A stretch of DNA of 64,000 bases from Bos javanicus (Eukaryota; Chordata; Mammalia; Artiodactyla; Bovidae). Position 1 is the first letter of the stretch. Every line of letters starts with the position of its first letter. The notes under the pieces are model-generated. The model saw nothing but the letters and a program-made list of their open reading frames with translations. It was not told where the DNA came from and ran no database searches. This document shows, piece by piece, positions 1 to 9,164 of the stretch. Both the position numbers and the translations under genes were made by a program. The stretch is from contig NW_026893631.1 in the NCBI RefSeq assembly GCF_032452875.1, forward strand, positions 62,001 through 126,000. Reading direction: 5' to 3'.

Positions 1-129
1 TTCCTGCCTGGTCACGTGCTTGATTATTGCCAGTTGAGCAGCATGATTCGTCACTGCTGAGCTCCATGCTTATTGCCTGCTGATTGCGTGGTTCGTGTCT
101 GCTCAGCTCTTTGAGTATTGCCTCCTGAG
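1..129. repeat. Partial 46-bp-dimer block, left edge
   Basis: Right-hand part of the diverged block, base-for-base the same as 1412-1540. It is made of 22/23-bp monomers that alternate between endings like TTGATTATTGC and endings like ATGATTCGTCA. The left part lies outside the window. It ends in CTCCTGAG, directly against the primer-binding site. Confidence 0.85.
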
Positions 130-147
130 GTCCCTGTTCGGTCGCCA
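130..147 (-). other. Retroviral primer-binding site, tRNA-Lys type
   Basis: Read on the minus strand this is TGGCGACCGAACAGGGAC, which differs at one position (sixth base, A for C) from the 18-nt site complementary to the 3' end of tRNA-Lys (UUU). It lies 2 bp (gg) beyond the LTR's terminal CA, the normal LTR-spacer-PBS order, and so fixes the LTR on the minus strand. Identical copies lie at 1541-1558, 2952-2969, 4364-4381, 5776-5793, 7188-7205 and 8600-8617. Retroviral sequence stops at the end of the PBS: no leader or gag follows, and the next bases are satellite. The outermost G at 130 could equally be satellite, because the uninterrupted block reads GAGG here. Confidence 0.85.
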
Positions 148-149
148 CC

Positions 150-749
150 TGCCGGGGACCAGCCCCAACTGATCCAGGGTATTCGAAGGAGAGATGGCCT
201 AGGCGACTATTTATATGCTAATCAGAGATGTCAAGAATAATAGTATGAGGAGAGCTCAGTAGGAAAATTCGGTGGAGAAAAGAGACTGAGTAGCTTGGTT
301 TACGCGGAAGACCAATCAAACTTCAAGACAAGAAGTTTGCACCACTTACGTAGGCCGCAGGCGCCCTCTCGAATAGCGAAAGGTGCCTCACCCTAGACAC
401 CTTCTCGAGTGGGTCTTAGCAGCCCAGGCATAATTAGTAAGCGTGGTGGGTTCCGCGCTCCAGATGGAGACTCAGCTGGAAGTTAAAGGGAAGAATGACA
501 AGGAACTTTATGAATTGGAGCTGTAAGTTAACTCTTTGACAGAGAGAGCGAGATGGTGGTGGGGGACAGCCCCCAGTGAAATCAGAGGTGAGAGCACAAA
601 GCAATACAGTAGGCAGACTCCGGTTTTTTTGGGGGAGATGCTCGAGAATATCCGGGTGGACTCCTGAGGCTCGATCCCGCATTTGCGTATGCCGAGCCTC
701 CTTCCTCATGACCTTTGTCCAGAGTGGAATGCCTCCCCGGCTCCCGGCA
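150..749 (-). mobile_element. Endogenous retrovirus LTR, class II-like, copy 1
   Basis: A 600-bp LTR without its provirus. The ends form an inverted repeat: the plus strand begins TGCCGGGGACC and ends GGCTCCCGGCA, so each end reads TGCCGGG inward. A tRNA-Lys primer site lies just beyond the left end, so the left end is the U5 end and the LTR reads right to left. A TATA-like box lies 58 bp from the U5 end. I recognise the sequence as a cattle class II (ERVK-like) LTR, probably the one repeat libraries call BTLTR1, from memory only. There is no gag, pol or env and no second LTR of the same provirus. This copy has T7G5 in the run at 624-635, against T6G6 in copy 2 and T7G6 in copies 3-6. Minus-strand open frames inside it (for example 434-709) match no retroviral protein I can recognise and shift frame with the homopolymer. 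Confidence 0.88.
208..316 (-). promoter_or_regulatory. LTR core promoter: TATA-like and CCAAT-like elements
   Basis: On the minus strand TATAAATA spans 215 to 208. About 100 bp upstream of it is an inverted CCAAT (plus-strand CCAAT at 312-316). This spacing is reasonable for a retroviral U3 promoter firing leftward, with transcription expected to start some 25-30 bp left of the TATA box, inside the LTR. No canonical AATAAA is visible between the TATA box and the U5 end. The arrangement recurs in copies 2-6. Copy 7 keeps the TATA box but is cut just inside the CCAAT (through CCA at 8782-8784). Activity is inferred, not shown. Confidence 0.5.
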
Positions 750-1303
750 CATGATCAGTGCATGCTCAGTCACGATATCAGTGCCTGCTCAGCCACGTGA
801 TCACTGACGGCACAGTCACGTGATCAGCGCCTCTCAGTCACGTGATCACCGTATGATAAACACGTGATCAGTGAACGACCAGCCACGTGATCACTGCATG
901 CGCGGTCAGGTGGTCAGTTCCTGATCAGCCACCTGATCAGTGCGTGCACAGTCCCCTGATCAGCGCCTGTCAGTCACTGATCACTGCCTGATAAACACGT
1001 GATCAGTGCCCGAACAGCCACGTCATCAGTGCATGCGCAGTCACGTGATCAGTGCATGATAGCCACGTGATCAGTGCGTGCACAGTCCCATGATCAGCGC
1101 CTGTCAGTCACTGATCATTGCCTGATAAACACGTGATCAGTGCATGATGAGCCATGTGATCAGTGCCCGATCAGCCACGTCATCAGTGCATGCGCAGTCA
1201 CGTCATCAGTGCATGATAGCCACGTGATCAGTGCATGCTCAGTCACGTGATCTGGACTTGATCAGCCACGTGATCAGTGCCTGCAGAGTCACGTGATCAG
1301 GGC
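750..1303. repeat. Diverged 23-bp repeat domain of unit 1
   Basis: About 24 monomers of the 23-bp family, clearly more diverged than those right of 8785. Variants include GTGATCACTGACGGCACAG, GATAAACACGTG and AGTCCCCTGATCAGCG, and several CACGTG cores are changed to CACCTG, CACTG or CACGTC. A block of about 190 bp recurs inside the domain: CCTGTCAGTCACTGATCA followed by CCTGATAAACACGTG occurs at about 966 and again at about 1086. The domain starts with CATGATCAGTG directly at the LTR end. Confidence 0.85.
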
Positions 1304-1540
1304 CTGCTGAGCTGCGTGATTCCTGCCGGCTCATCTGCATGACAATTGCCAGCTGAGCTGCGTGATTCCTGTCGGCTCATCTGCTTGACAATTGCCAGCT
1401 GAGCTGCGTGATTCCTGCCTGGTCACGTGCTTGATTATTGCCAGTTGAGCAGCATGATTCGTCACTGCTGAGCTCCATGCTTATTGCCTGCTGATTGCGT
1501 GGTTCGTGTCTGCTCAGCTCTTTGAGTATTGCCTCCTGAG
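1304..1540. repeat. 46-bp-dimer block of unit 1
   Basis: About ten 22/23-bp monomers that alternate in type, giving a 46-bp dimer. One type has the ending GACAATTGC or GATTATTGC; the other has GTGATTCCTGC. The shared core is CAGCTGAGCTGC. It aligns with the 14 blocks right of 9165, and so shows that both satellite families come from one parental unit. It ends at CTCCTGAG, where the region 2 block continues as CTCCAGAGGCACATG and here the PBS and LTR intervene. The minus-strand open frame across this block (1377-1559) recurs in every unit through sequence identity alone. Confidence 0.85.
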
Positions 1541-1560
1541 GTCCCTGTTCGGTCGCCACC

Positions 1561-2160
1561 TGCCGGGGACCAGCCCCAACTGATCCAGGGTATTCGAAGG
1601 AGAGATGGCCTAGGCGACTATTTATATGCTAATCAGAGATGTCAAGAATAATAGTATGAGGAGAGCTCAGTAGGAAAATTCGGTGGAGAAAAGAGACTGA
1701 GTAGCTTGGTTTACGCGGAAGACCAATCAAACTTCAAGACAAGAAGTTTGCACCACTTACGTAGGCCGCAGGCGCCCTCTCGAATAGCGAAAGGTGCCTC
1801 ACCCTAGACACCTTCTCGAGTGGGTCTTAGCAGCCCAGGCATAATTAGTAAGCGTGGTGGGTTCCGCGCTCCAGATGGAGACTCAGCTGGAAGTTAAAGG
1901 GAAGAATGACAAGGAACTTTATGAATTGGAGCTGTAAGTTAACTCTTTGACAGAGAGAGCGAGATGGTGGTGGGGGACAGCCCCCAGTGAAATCAGAGGT
2001 GAGAGCACAAAGCAATACAGTAGGCAGACTCCGGTTTTTTGGGGGGAGATGCTCGAGAATATCCGGGTGGACTCCTGAGGCTCGATCCCGCATTTGCGTA
2101 TGCCGAGCCTCCTTCCTCATGACCTTTGTCCAGAGTGGAATGCCTCCCCGGCTCCCGGCA
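1561..2160 (-). mobile_element. Endogenous retrovirus LTR, copy 2
   Basis: Same element as 150-749 at a distance of 1411 bp, 600 bp long. The only difference I see from copy 1 is the homopolymer, T6G6 instead of T7G5. PBS at 1541-1558. Confidence 0.88.
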
Positions 2161-2971
2161 CATGATCAGTGCATGCTCAGTCACGATATCAGTGCCTGCT
2201 CAGCCACGTGATCACTGACGGCACAGTCACGTGATCAGCGCCTCTCAGTCACGTGATCACCGTATGATAAACACGTGATCAGTGAACGACCAGCCACGTG
2301 ATCACTGCATGCGCGGTCAGGTGGTCAGTTCCTGATCAGCCACCTGATCAGTGCGTGCACAGTCCCCTGATCAGCGCCTGTCAGTCACTGATCACTGCCT
2401 GATAAACACGTGATCAGTGCCCGAACAGCCACGTCATCAGTGCATGCGCAGTCACGTGATCAGTGCATGATAGCCACGTGATCAGTGCGTGCACAGTCCC
2501 ATGATCAGCGCCTGTCAGTCACTGATCATTGCCTGATAAACACGTGATCAGTGCATGATGAGCCATGTGATCAGTGCCCGATCAGCCACGTCATCAGTGC
2601 ATGCGCAGTCACGTCATCAGTGCATGATAGCCACGTGATCAGTGCATGCTCAGTCACGTGATCTGGACTTGATCAGCCACGTGATCAGTGCCTGCAGAGT
2701 CACGTGATCAGGGCCTGCTGAGCTGCGTGATTCCTGCCGGCTCATCTGCATGACAATTGCCAGCTGAGCTGCGTGATTCCTGTCGGCTCATCTGCTTGAC
2801 AATTGCCAGCTGAGCTGCGTGATTCCTGCCTGGTCACGTGCTTGATTATTGCCAGTTGAGCAGCATGATTCGTCACTGCTGAGCTCCATGCTTATTGCCT
2901 GCTGATTGCGTGGTTCGTGTCTGCTCAGCTCTTTGAGTATTGCCTCCTGAGGTCCCTGTTCGGTCGCCACC
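2161..2971. repeat. Satellite part of unit 2 (23-bp domain, dimer block, PBS)
   Basis: Diverged 23-bp domain at 2161-2714, dimer block at 2715-2951, PBS at 2952-2969. I see no difference from unit 1. Confidence 0.85.
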
Positions 2972-3572
2972 TGCCGGGGACCAGCCCCAACTGATCCAGG
3001 GTATTCGAAGGAGAGATGGCCTAGGCGACTATTTATATGCTAATCAGAGATGTCAAGAATAATAGTATGAGGAGAGCTCAGTAGGAAAATTCGGTGGAGA
3101 AAAGAGACTGAGTAGCTTGGTTTACGCGGAAGACCAATCAAACTTCAAGACAAGAAGTTTGCACCACTTACGTAGGCCGCAGGCGCCCTCTCGAATAGCG
3201 AAAGGTGCCTCACCCTAGACACCTTCTCGAGTGGGTCTTAGCAGCCCAGGCATAATTAGTAAGCGTGGTGGGTTCCGCGCTCCAGATGGAGACTCAGCTG
3301 GAAGTTAAAGGGAAGAATGACAAGGAACTTTATGAATTGGAGCTGTAAGTTAACTCTTTGACAGAGAGAGCGAGATGGTGGTGGGGGACAGCCCCCAGTG
3401 AAATCAGAGGTGAGAGCACAAAGCAATACAGTAGGCAGACTCCGGTTTTTTTGGGGGGAGATGCTCGAGAATATCCGGGTGGACTCCTGAGGCTCGATCC
3501 CGCATTTGCGTATGCCGAGCCTCCTTCCTCATGACCTTTGTCCAGAGTGGAATGCCTCCCCGGCTCCCGGCA
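2972..3572 (-). mobile_element. Endogenous retrovirus LTR, copy 3
   Basis: 601 bp with T7G6 in the homopolymer, which accounts for the step from a 1411-bp to a 1412-bp period. Otherwise as copies 1 and 2. Confidence 0.88.
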
Positions 3573-4383
3573 CATGATCAGTGCATGCTCAGTCACGATA
3601 TCAGTGCCTGCTCAGCCACGTGATCACTGACGGCACAGTCACGTGATCAGCGCCTCTCAGTCACGTGATCACCGTATGATAAACACGTGATCAGTGAACG
3701 ACCAGCCACGTGATCACTGCATGCGCGGTCAGGTGGTCAGTTCCTGATCAGCCACCTGATCAGTGCGTGCACAGTCCCCTGATCAGCGCCTGTCAGTCAC
3801 TGATCACTGCCTGATAAACACGTGATCAGTGCCCGAACAGCCACGTCATCAGTGCATGCGCAGTCACGTGATCAGTGCATGATAGCCACGTGATCAGTGC
3901 GTGCACAGTCCCATGATCAGCGCCTGTCAGTCACTGATCATTGCCTGATAAACACGTGATCAGTGCATGATGAGCCATGTGATCAGTGCCCGATCAGCCA
4001 CGTCATCAGTGCATGCGCAGTCACGTCATCAGTGCATGATAGCCACGTGATCAGTGCATGCTCAGTCACGTGATCTGGACTTGATCAGCCACGTGATCAG
4101 TGCCTGCAGAGTCACGTGATCAGGGCCTGCTGAGCTGCGTGATTCCTGCCGGCTCATCTGCATGACAATTGCCAGCTGAGCTGCGTGATTCCTGTCGGCT
4201 CATCTGCTTGACAATTGCCAGCTGAGCTGCGTGATTCCTGCCTGGTCACGTGCTTGATTATTGCCAGTTGAGCAGCATGATTCGTCACTGCTGAGCTCCA
4301 TGCTTATTGCCTGCTGATTGCGTGGTTCGTGTCTGCTCAGCTCTTTGAGTATTGCCTCCTGAGGTCCCTGTTCGGTCGCCACC
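3573..4383. repeat. Satellite part of unit 3
   Basis: 23-bp domain at 3573-4126, dimer block at 4127-4363, PBS at 4364-4381. I see no difference from unit 2. Confidence 0.85.
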
Positions 4384-4984
4384 TGCCGGGGACCAGCCCC
4401 AACTGATCCAGGGTATTCGAAGGAGAGATGGCCTAGGCGACTATTTATATGCTAATCAGAGATGTCAAGAATAATAGTATGAGGAGAGCTCAGTAGGAAA
4501 ATTCGGTGGAGAAAAGAGACTGAGTAGCTTGGTTTACGCGGAAGACCAATCAAACTTCAAGACAAGAAGTTTGCACCACTTACGTAGGCCGCAGGCGCCC
4601 TCTCGAATAGCGAAAGGTGCCTCACCCTAGACACCTTCTCGAGTGGGTCTTAGCAGCCCAGGCATAATTAGTAAGCGTGGTGGGTTCCGCGCTCCAGATG
4701 GAGACTCAGCTGGAAGTTAAAGGGAAGAATGACAAGGAACTTTATGAATTGGAGCTGTAAGTTAACTCTTTGACAGAGAGAGCGAGATGGTGGTGGGGGA
4801 CAGCCCCCAGTGAAATCAGAGGTGAGAGCACAAAGCAATACAGTAGGCAGACTCCGGTTTTTTTGGGGGGAGATGCTCGAGAATATCCGGGTGGACTCCT
4901 GAGGCTCGATCCCGCATTTGCGTATGCCGAGCCTCCTTCCTCATGACCTTTGTCCAGAGTGGAATGCCTCCCCGGCTCCCGGCA
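4384..4984 (-). mobile_element. Endogenous retrovirus LTR, copy 4
   Basis: 601 bp, T7G6, apparently identical to copy 3. The inverted TGCCGGG ends are intact. Confidence 0.88.
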
Positions 4985-5795
4985 CATGATCAGTGCATGC
5001 TCAGTCACGATATCAGTGCCTGCTCAGCCACGTGATCACTGACGGCACAGTCACGTGATCAGCGCCTCTCAGTCACGTGATCACCGTATGATAAACACGT
5101 GATCAGTGAACGACCAGCCACGTGATCACTGCATGCGCGGTCAGGTGGTCAGTTCCTGATCAGCCACCTGATCAGTGCGTGCACAGTCCCCTGATCAGCG
5201 CCTGTCAGTCACTGATCACTGCCTGATAAACACGTGATCAGTGCCCGAACAGCCACGTCATCAGTGCATGCGCAGTCACGTGATCAGTGCATGATAGCCA
5301 CGTGATCAGTGCGTGCACAGTCCCATGATCAGCGCCTGTCAGTCACTGATCATTGCCTGATAAACACGTGATCAGTGCATGATGAGCCATGTGATCAGTG
5401 CCCGATCAGCCACGTCATCAGTGCATGCGCAGTCACGTCATCAGTGCATGATAGCCACGTGATCAGTGCATGCTCAGTCACGTGATCTGGACTTGATCAG
5501 CCACGTGATCAGTGCCTGCAGAGTCACGTGATCAGGGCCTGCTGAGCTGCGTGATTCCTGCCGGCTCATCTGCATGACAATTGCCAGCTGAGCTGCGTGA
5601 TTCCTGTCGGCTCATCTGCTTGACAATTGCCAGCTGAGCTGCGTGATTCCTGCCTGGTCACGTGCTTGATTATTGCCAGTTGAGCAGCATGATTCGTCAC
5701 TGCTGAGCTCCATGCTTATTGCCTGCTGATTGCGTGGTTCGTGTCTGCTCAGCTCTTTGAGTATTGCCTCCTGAGGTCCCTGTTCGGTCGCCACC
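4985..5795. repeat. Satellite part of unit 4
   Basis: 23-bp domain at 4985-5538, dimer block at 5539-5775, PBS at 5776-5793. I see no difference from unit 3. Confidence 0.85.
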
Positions 5796-6396
5796 TGCCG
5801 GGGACCAGCCCCAACTGATCCAGGGTATTCGAAGGAGAGATGGCCTAGGCGACTATTTATATGCTAATCAGAGATGTCAAGAATAATAGTATGAGGAGAG
5901 CTCAGTAGGAAAATTCGGTGGAGAAAAGAGACTGAGTAGCTTGGTTTACGCGGAAGACCAATCAAACTTCAAGACAAGAAGTTTGCACCACTTACGTAGG
6001 CCGCAGGCGCCCTCTCGAATAGCGAAAGGTGCCTCACCCTAGACACCTTCTCGAGTGGGTCTTAGCAGCCCAGGCATAATTAGTAAGCGTGGTGGGTTCC
6101 GCGCTCCAGATGGAGACTCAGCTGGAAGTTAAAGGGAAGAATGACAAGGAACTTTATGAATTGGAGCTGTAAGTTAACTCTTTGACAGAGAGAGCGAGAT
6201 GGTGGTGGGGGACAGCCCCCAGTGAAATCAGAGGTGAGAGCACAAAGCAATACAGTAGGCAGACTCCGGTTTTTTTGGGGGGAGATGCTCGAGAATATCC
6301 GGGTGGACTCCTGAGGCTCGATCCCGCATTTGCGTATGCCGAGCCTCCTTCCTCATGACCTTTGTCCAGAGTGGAATGCCTCCCCGGCTCCCGGCA
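5796..6396 (-). mobile_element. Endogenous retrovirus LTR, copy 5
   Basis: 601 bp, T7G6, apparently identical to copies 3 and 4. Confidence 0.88.
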
Positions 6397-7207
6397 CATG
6401 ATCAGTGCATGCTCAGTCACGATATCAGTGCCTGCTCAGCCACGTGATCACTGACGGCACAGTCACGTGATCAGCGCCTCTCAGTCACGTGATCACCGTA
6501 TGATAAACACGTGATCAGTGAACGACCAGCCACGTGATCACTGCATGCGCGGTCAGGTGGTCAGTTCCTGATCAGCCACCTGATCAGTGCGTGCACAGTC
6601 CCCTGATCAGCGCCTGTCAGTCACTGATCACTGCCTGATAAACACGTGATCAGTGCCCGAACAGCCACGTCATCAGTGCATGCGCAGTCACGTGATCAGT
6701 GCATGATAGCCACGTGATCAGTGCGTGCACAGTCCCATGATCAGCGCCTGTCAGTCACTGATCATTGCCTGATAAACACGTGATCAGTGCATGATGAGCC
6801 ATGTGATCAGTGCCCGATCAGCCACGTCATCAGTGCATGCGCAGTCACGTCATCAGTGCATGATAGCCACGTGATCAGTGCATGCTCAGTCACGTGATCT
6901 GGACTTGATCAGCCACGTGATCAGTGCCTGCAGAGTCACGTGATCAGGGCCTGCTGAGCTGCGTGATTCCTGCCGGCTCATCTGCATGACAATTGCCAGC
7001 TGAGCTGCGTGATTCCTGTCGGCTCATCTGCTTGACAATTGCCAGCTGAGCTGCGTGATTCCTGCCTGGTCACGTGCTTGATTATTGCCAGTTGAGCAGC
7101 ATGATTCGTCACTGCTGAGCTCCATGCTTATTGCCTGCTGATTGCGTGGTTCGTGTCTGCTCAGCTCTTTGAGTATTGCCTCCTGAGGTCCCTGTTCGGT
7201 CGCCACC
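6397..7207. repeat. Satellite part of unit 5
   Basis: 23-bp domain at 6397-6950, dimer block at 6951-7187, PBS at 7188-7205. It is the last unit carrying the shared derived bases described for unit 6. Confidence 0.85.
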
Positions 7208-7808
7208 TGCCGGGGACCAGCCCCAACTGATCCAGGGTATTCGAAGGAGAGATGGCCTAGGCGACTATTTATATGCTAATCAGAGATGTCAAGAATAATA
7301 GTATGAGGAGAGCTCAGTAGGAAAATTCGGTGGAGAAAAGAGACTGAGTAGCTTGGTTTACGCGGAAGACCAATCAAACTTCAAGACAAGAAGTTTGCAC
7401 CACTTACGTAGGCCGCAGGCGCCCTCTCGAATAGCGAAAGGTGCCTCACCCTAGACACCTTCTCGAGTGGGTCTTAGCAGCCCAGGCATAATTAGTAAGC
7501 GTGGTGGGTTCCGCGCTCCAGATGGAGACTCAGCTGGAAGTTAAAGGGAAGAATGACAAGGAACTTTATGAATTGGAGCTGTAAGTTAACTCTTTGACAG
7601 AGAGAGCGAGATGGTGGTGGGGGACAGCCCCCAGTGAAATCAGAGGTGAGAGCACAAAGCAATACAGTAGGCAGACTCCGGTTTTTTTGGGGGGAGATGC
7701 TCGAGAATATCCGGGTGGACTCCTGAGGCTCGATCCCGCATTTGCGTATGCCGAGCCTCCTTCCTCATGACCTTTGTCCAGAGTGGAATGCCTCCCCGGC
7801 TCCCGGCA
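7208..7808 (-). mobile_element. Endogenous retrovirus LTR, copy 6 (last complete)
   Basis: 601 bp, T7G6. It is the rightmost LTR with both ends intact. Confidence 0.88.
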
Positions 7809-8619
7809 CATGATCAGTGCATGCTCAGTCACGATATCAGTGCCTGCTCAGCCACGTGATCACTGACGGCACAGTCACGTGATCAGCGCCTCTCAGTCAC
7901 GTGATCACCGTATGATAAACACGTGATCAGTGAACGACCAGCCACGTGATCACTGCATGCGCAGTCAGGTGGTCAGTTCCTGATCAGCCACCTGATCAGT
8001 GCGTGCACAGTCCCCTGATCAGCGCCTGTCAGTCACTGATCACTGCCTGATAAACACGTGATCAGTGCCCGAACAGCCACGTCATCAGTGCATGCGCAGT
8101 CACGTGATCAGTGCATGATAGCCACGTGATCAGTGCGTGCACAGTCCCATGATCAGCGCCTGTCAGTCACTGATCATTGCCTGATAAACACGTGATCAGT
8201 GCATGATGAGCCATGTGATCAGTGCCTGATCAGCCACGTCATCAGTGCATGCGCAGTCACGTCATCAGTGCATGATAGCCACGTGATCAGTGCATGCTCA
8301 GTCACGTGATCAGGACTTGATCAGCCACGTGATCAGTGCCTGCAGAGTCACGTGATCAGGGCCTGCTGAGCTGCGTGATTCCTGCCGGCTCATCTGCATG
8401 ACAATTGCCAGCTGAGCTGCGTGATTCCTGTCGGCTCATCTGCTTGACAATTGCCAGCTGAGCTGCGTGATTCCTGCCTGGTCACGTGCTTGATTATTGC
8501 CAGTTGAGCAGCATGATTCGTCACTGCTGAGCTCCATGCTTATTGCCTGCTGATTGCGTGGTTCGTGTCTGCTCAGCTCTTTGAGTATTGCCTCCTGAGG
8601 TCCCTGTTCGGTCGCCAAC
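7809..8619. repeat. Satellite part of unit 6, with boundary-specific variants
   Basis: 23-bp domain at 7809-8362, dimer block at 8363-8599, PBS at 8600-8617. Unlike units 1-5 it has A at 7963 (others G), T at 8227 (others C), A at 8312 (others T) and A at 8618 in the PBS-LTR spacer (others C). The first three are the base expected from the general 23-bp consensus, so this edge unit seems to keep older states. Confidence 0.85.
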
Positions 8620-8784
8620 TGCCGGGGACCAGCCCCAACTGATCCAGGGTATTCGAAGGAGAGATGGCCTAGGCGACTATTTATATGCTAATCAGAGATG
8701 TCAAGAATAATAGTATGAGGAGAGCTCAGTAGGAAAATTCGGTGGAGAAAAAAGACTGAGTAGCTTGGTTTACGCGGAAGACCA
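8620..8784 (-). mobile_element. Truncated LTR, copy 7 (U5-side 165 bp only)
   Basis: Begins with the usual TGCCGGGGACC and keeps the TATA-like box, but stops after GCGGAAGACCA, where intact copies continue ATCAAACTTC. One extra substitution (A at 8752 for G) is absent from copies 1-6. The remaining ~436 bp, including most of U3, are missing and satellite follows directly. This is the right-hand end of the LTR-bearing array. Confidence 0.88.
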
Positions 8785-8800
8785 GCCAGGTGAGAAGTGC
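8775..8800. other. Junction between the two satellite families
   Basis: LTR sequence (GGAAGACCA) passes straight into 23-bp satellite (GCCAGGTGAGAAGTGC). The two source sequences share CA at the joint (LTR GACCAATC, satellite GATCAGCC), so the exact breakpoint is uncertain by about 2 bp. No target duplication or filler sequence is visible, as expected for end joining or unequal exchange rather than transposition. The right side most resembles 18297-18360 (GAGAAGTGC, ATGTGTGC, GCAGAATATG) and about 31360-31430. Confidence 0.8.
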
Positions 8801-9164
8801 ATGATAGCCACCTGATGTGTGCATGATCAGTTACGTGAGCAGAATATGATCAGCCACGTGATCAGTGCATGATCAGTACGTGATCAGTGCATGATCACTC
8901 CCGGGACCAGTACATCGGAGCTACGTGATCATTGCATGATCAGCCACGTGATCAGTGCATGATCAGCCACGTGATCAGTGCATGATCAGTTACGTGAGCA
9001 GTGTATGATCAGCCACGTGATCAGTGCATGGTCAGACACGTGAACAGTGTATGATCAGCCACGTGATCAGTGCATGATATCCAAGTGATCAGTGCATGAT
9101 CAATCACGTGATCAGTGTATGATCAGCCACGTGAACAGTACATGCTCAGTCACGTGTTCAGGGC
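8785..9164. repeat. 23-bp repeats between the junction and block 1
   Basis: 380 bp with more variants than the interior: CAGTACGTGATC, CACTCCCGGGACCAG (an isolated CCCGGG at 8900-8905), ACATCGGAGCTACG, and AAGTG for ACGTG. It resembles the stretches ahead of blocks 3, 4 and 8, which share GTGTGCATGATCAGTTACG. Confidence 0.85.

Larger units (their letters stand above)
1..8784. repeat. LTR-bearing satellite array, 1411-1412 bp units (bovine 1.711a type)
   Basis: Tandem higher-order array of six full periods plus an incomplete seventh. LTR left ends fall at 150, 1561, 2972, 4384, 5796, 7208 and 8620, giving periods of 1411, 1411, 1412, 1412, 1412 and 1412 bp. Each unit is a minus-strand retroviral LTR, a diverged 23-bp repeat domain, a 46-bp-dimer block and a tRNA-Lys-type primer-binding site. 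Copies are nearly identical, which indicates recent homogenisation or amplification. From memory, the bovine 1.711a satellite is a ~1.4-kb repeat in which 1.706-type short repeats are interrupted by an LTR-like insert; the fit is close. The family name is recognition, the structure is read directly. The array runs off the left edge. Confidence 0.9.

Noticed and set aside
635..662. CENP-B box in the LTR (TCGAGAATATCCGGG, with an A and CGGG correctly spaced)
   Set aside because: The 5' core must be TTCG; here it is TCGA, one base out of register. The 23-bp monomers and dimer blocks have no TTCG plus CGGG pair at the required spacing.
434..709. Minus-strand open frames of 88-91 codons in each LTR copy, and overlapping plus-strand frame 576-800
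   Set aside because: They lie within a non-coding LTR, change length with a T/G homopolymer, match no retroviral protein I recognise and cross into satellite. Repetition reflects copy identity, not selection.
750..2160. Each LTR-satellite-LTR interval as a mini-provirus able to replicate
   Set aside because: A PBS follows the minus-strand 5' LTR, but no polypurine tract precedes the next LTR (GCACTGATCATG is satellite), and there is no packaging or coding sequence. The arrangement is a by-product of tandem amplification.
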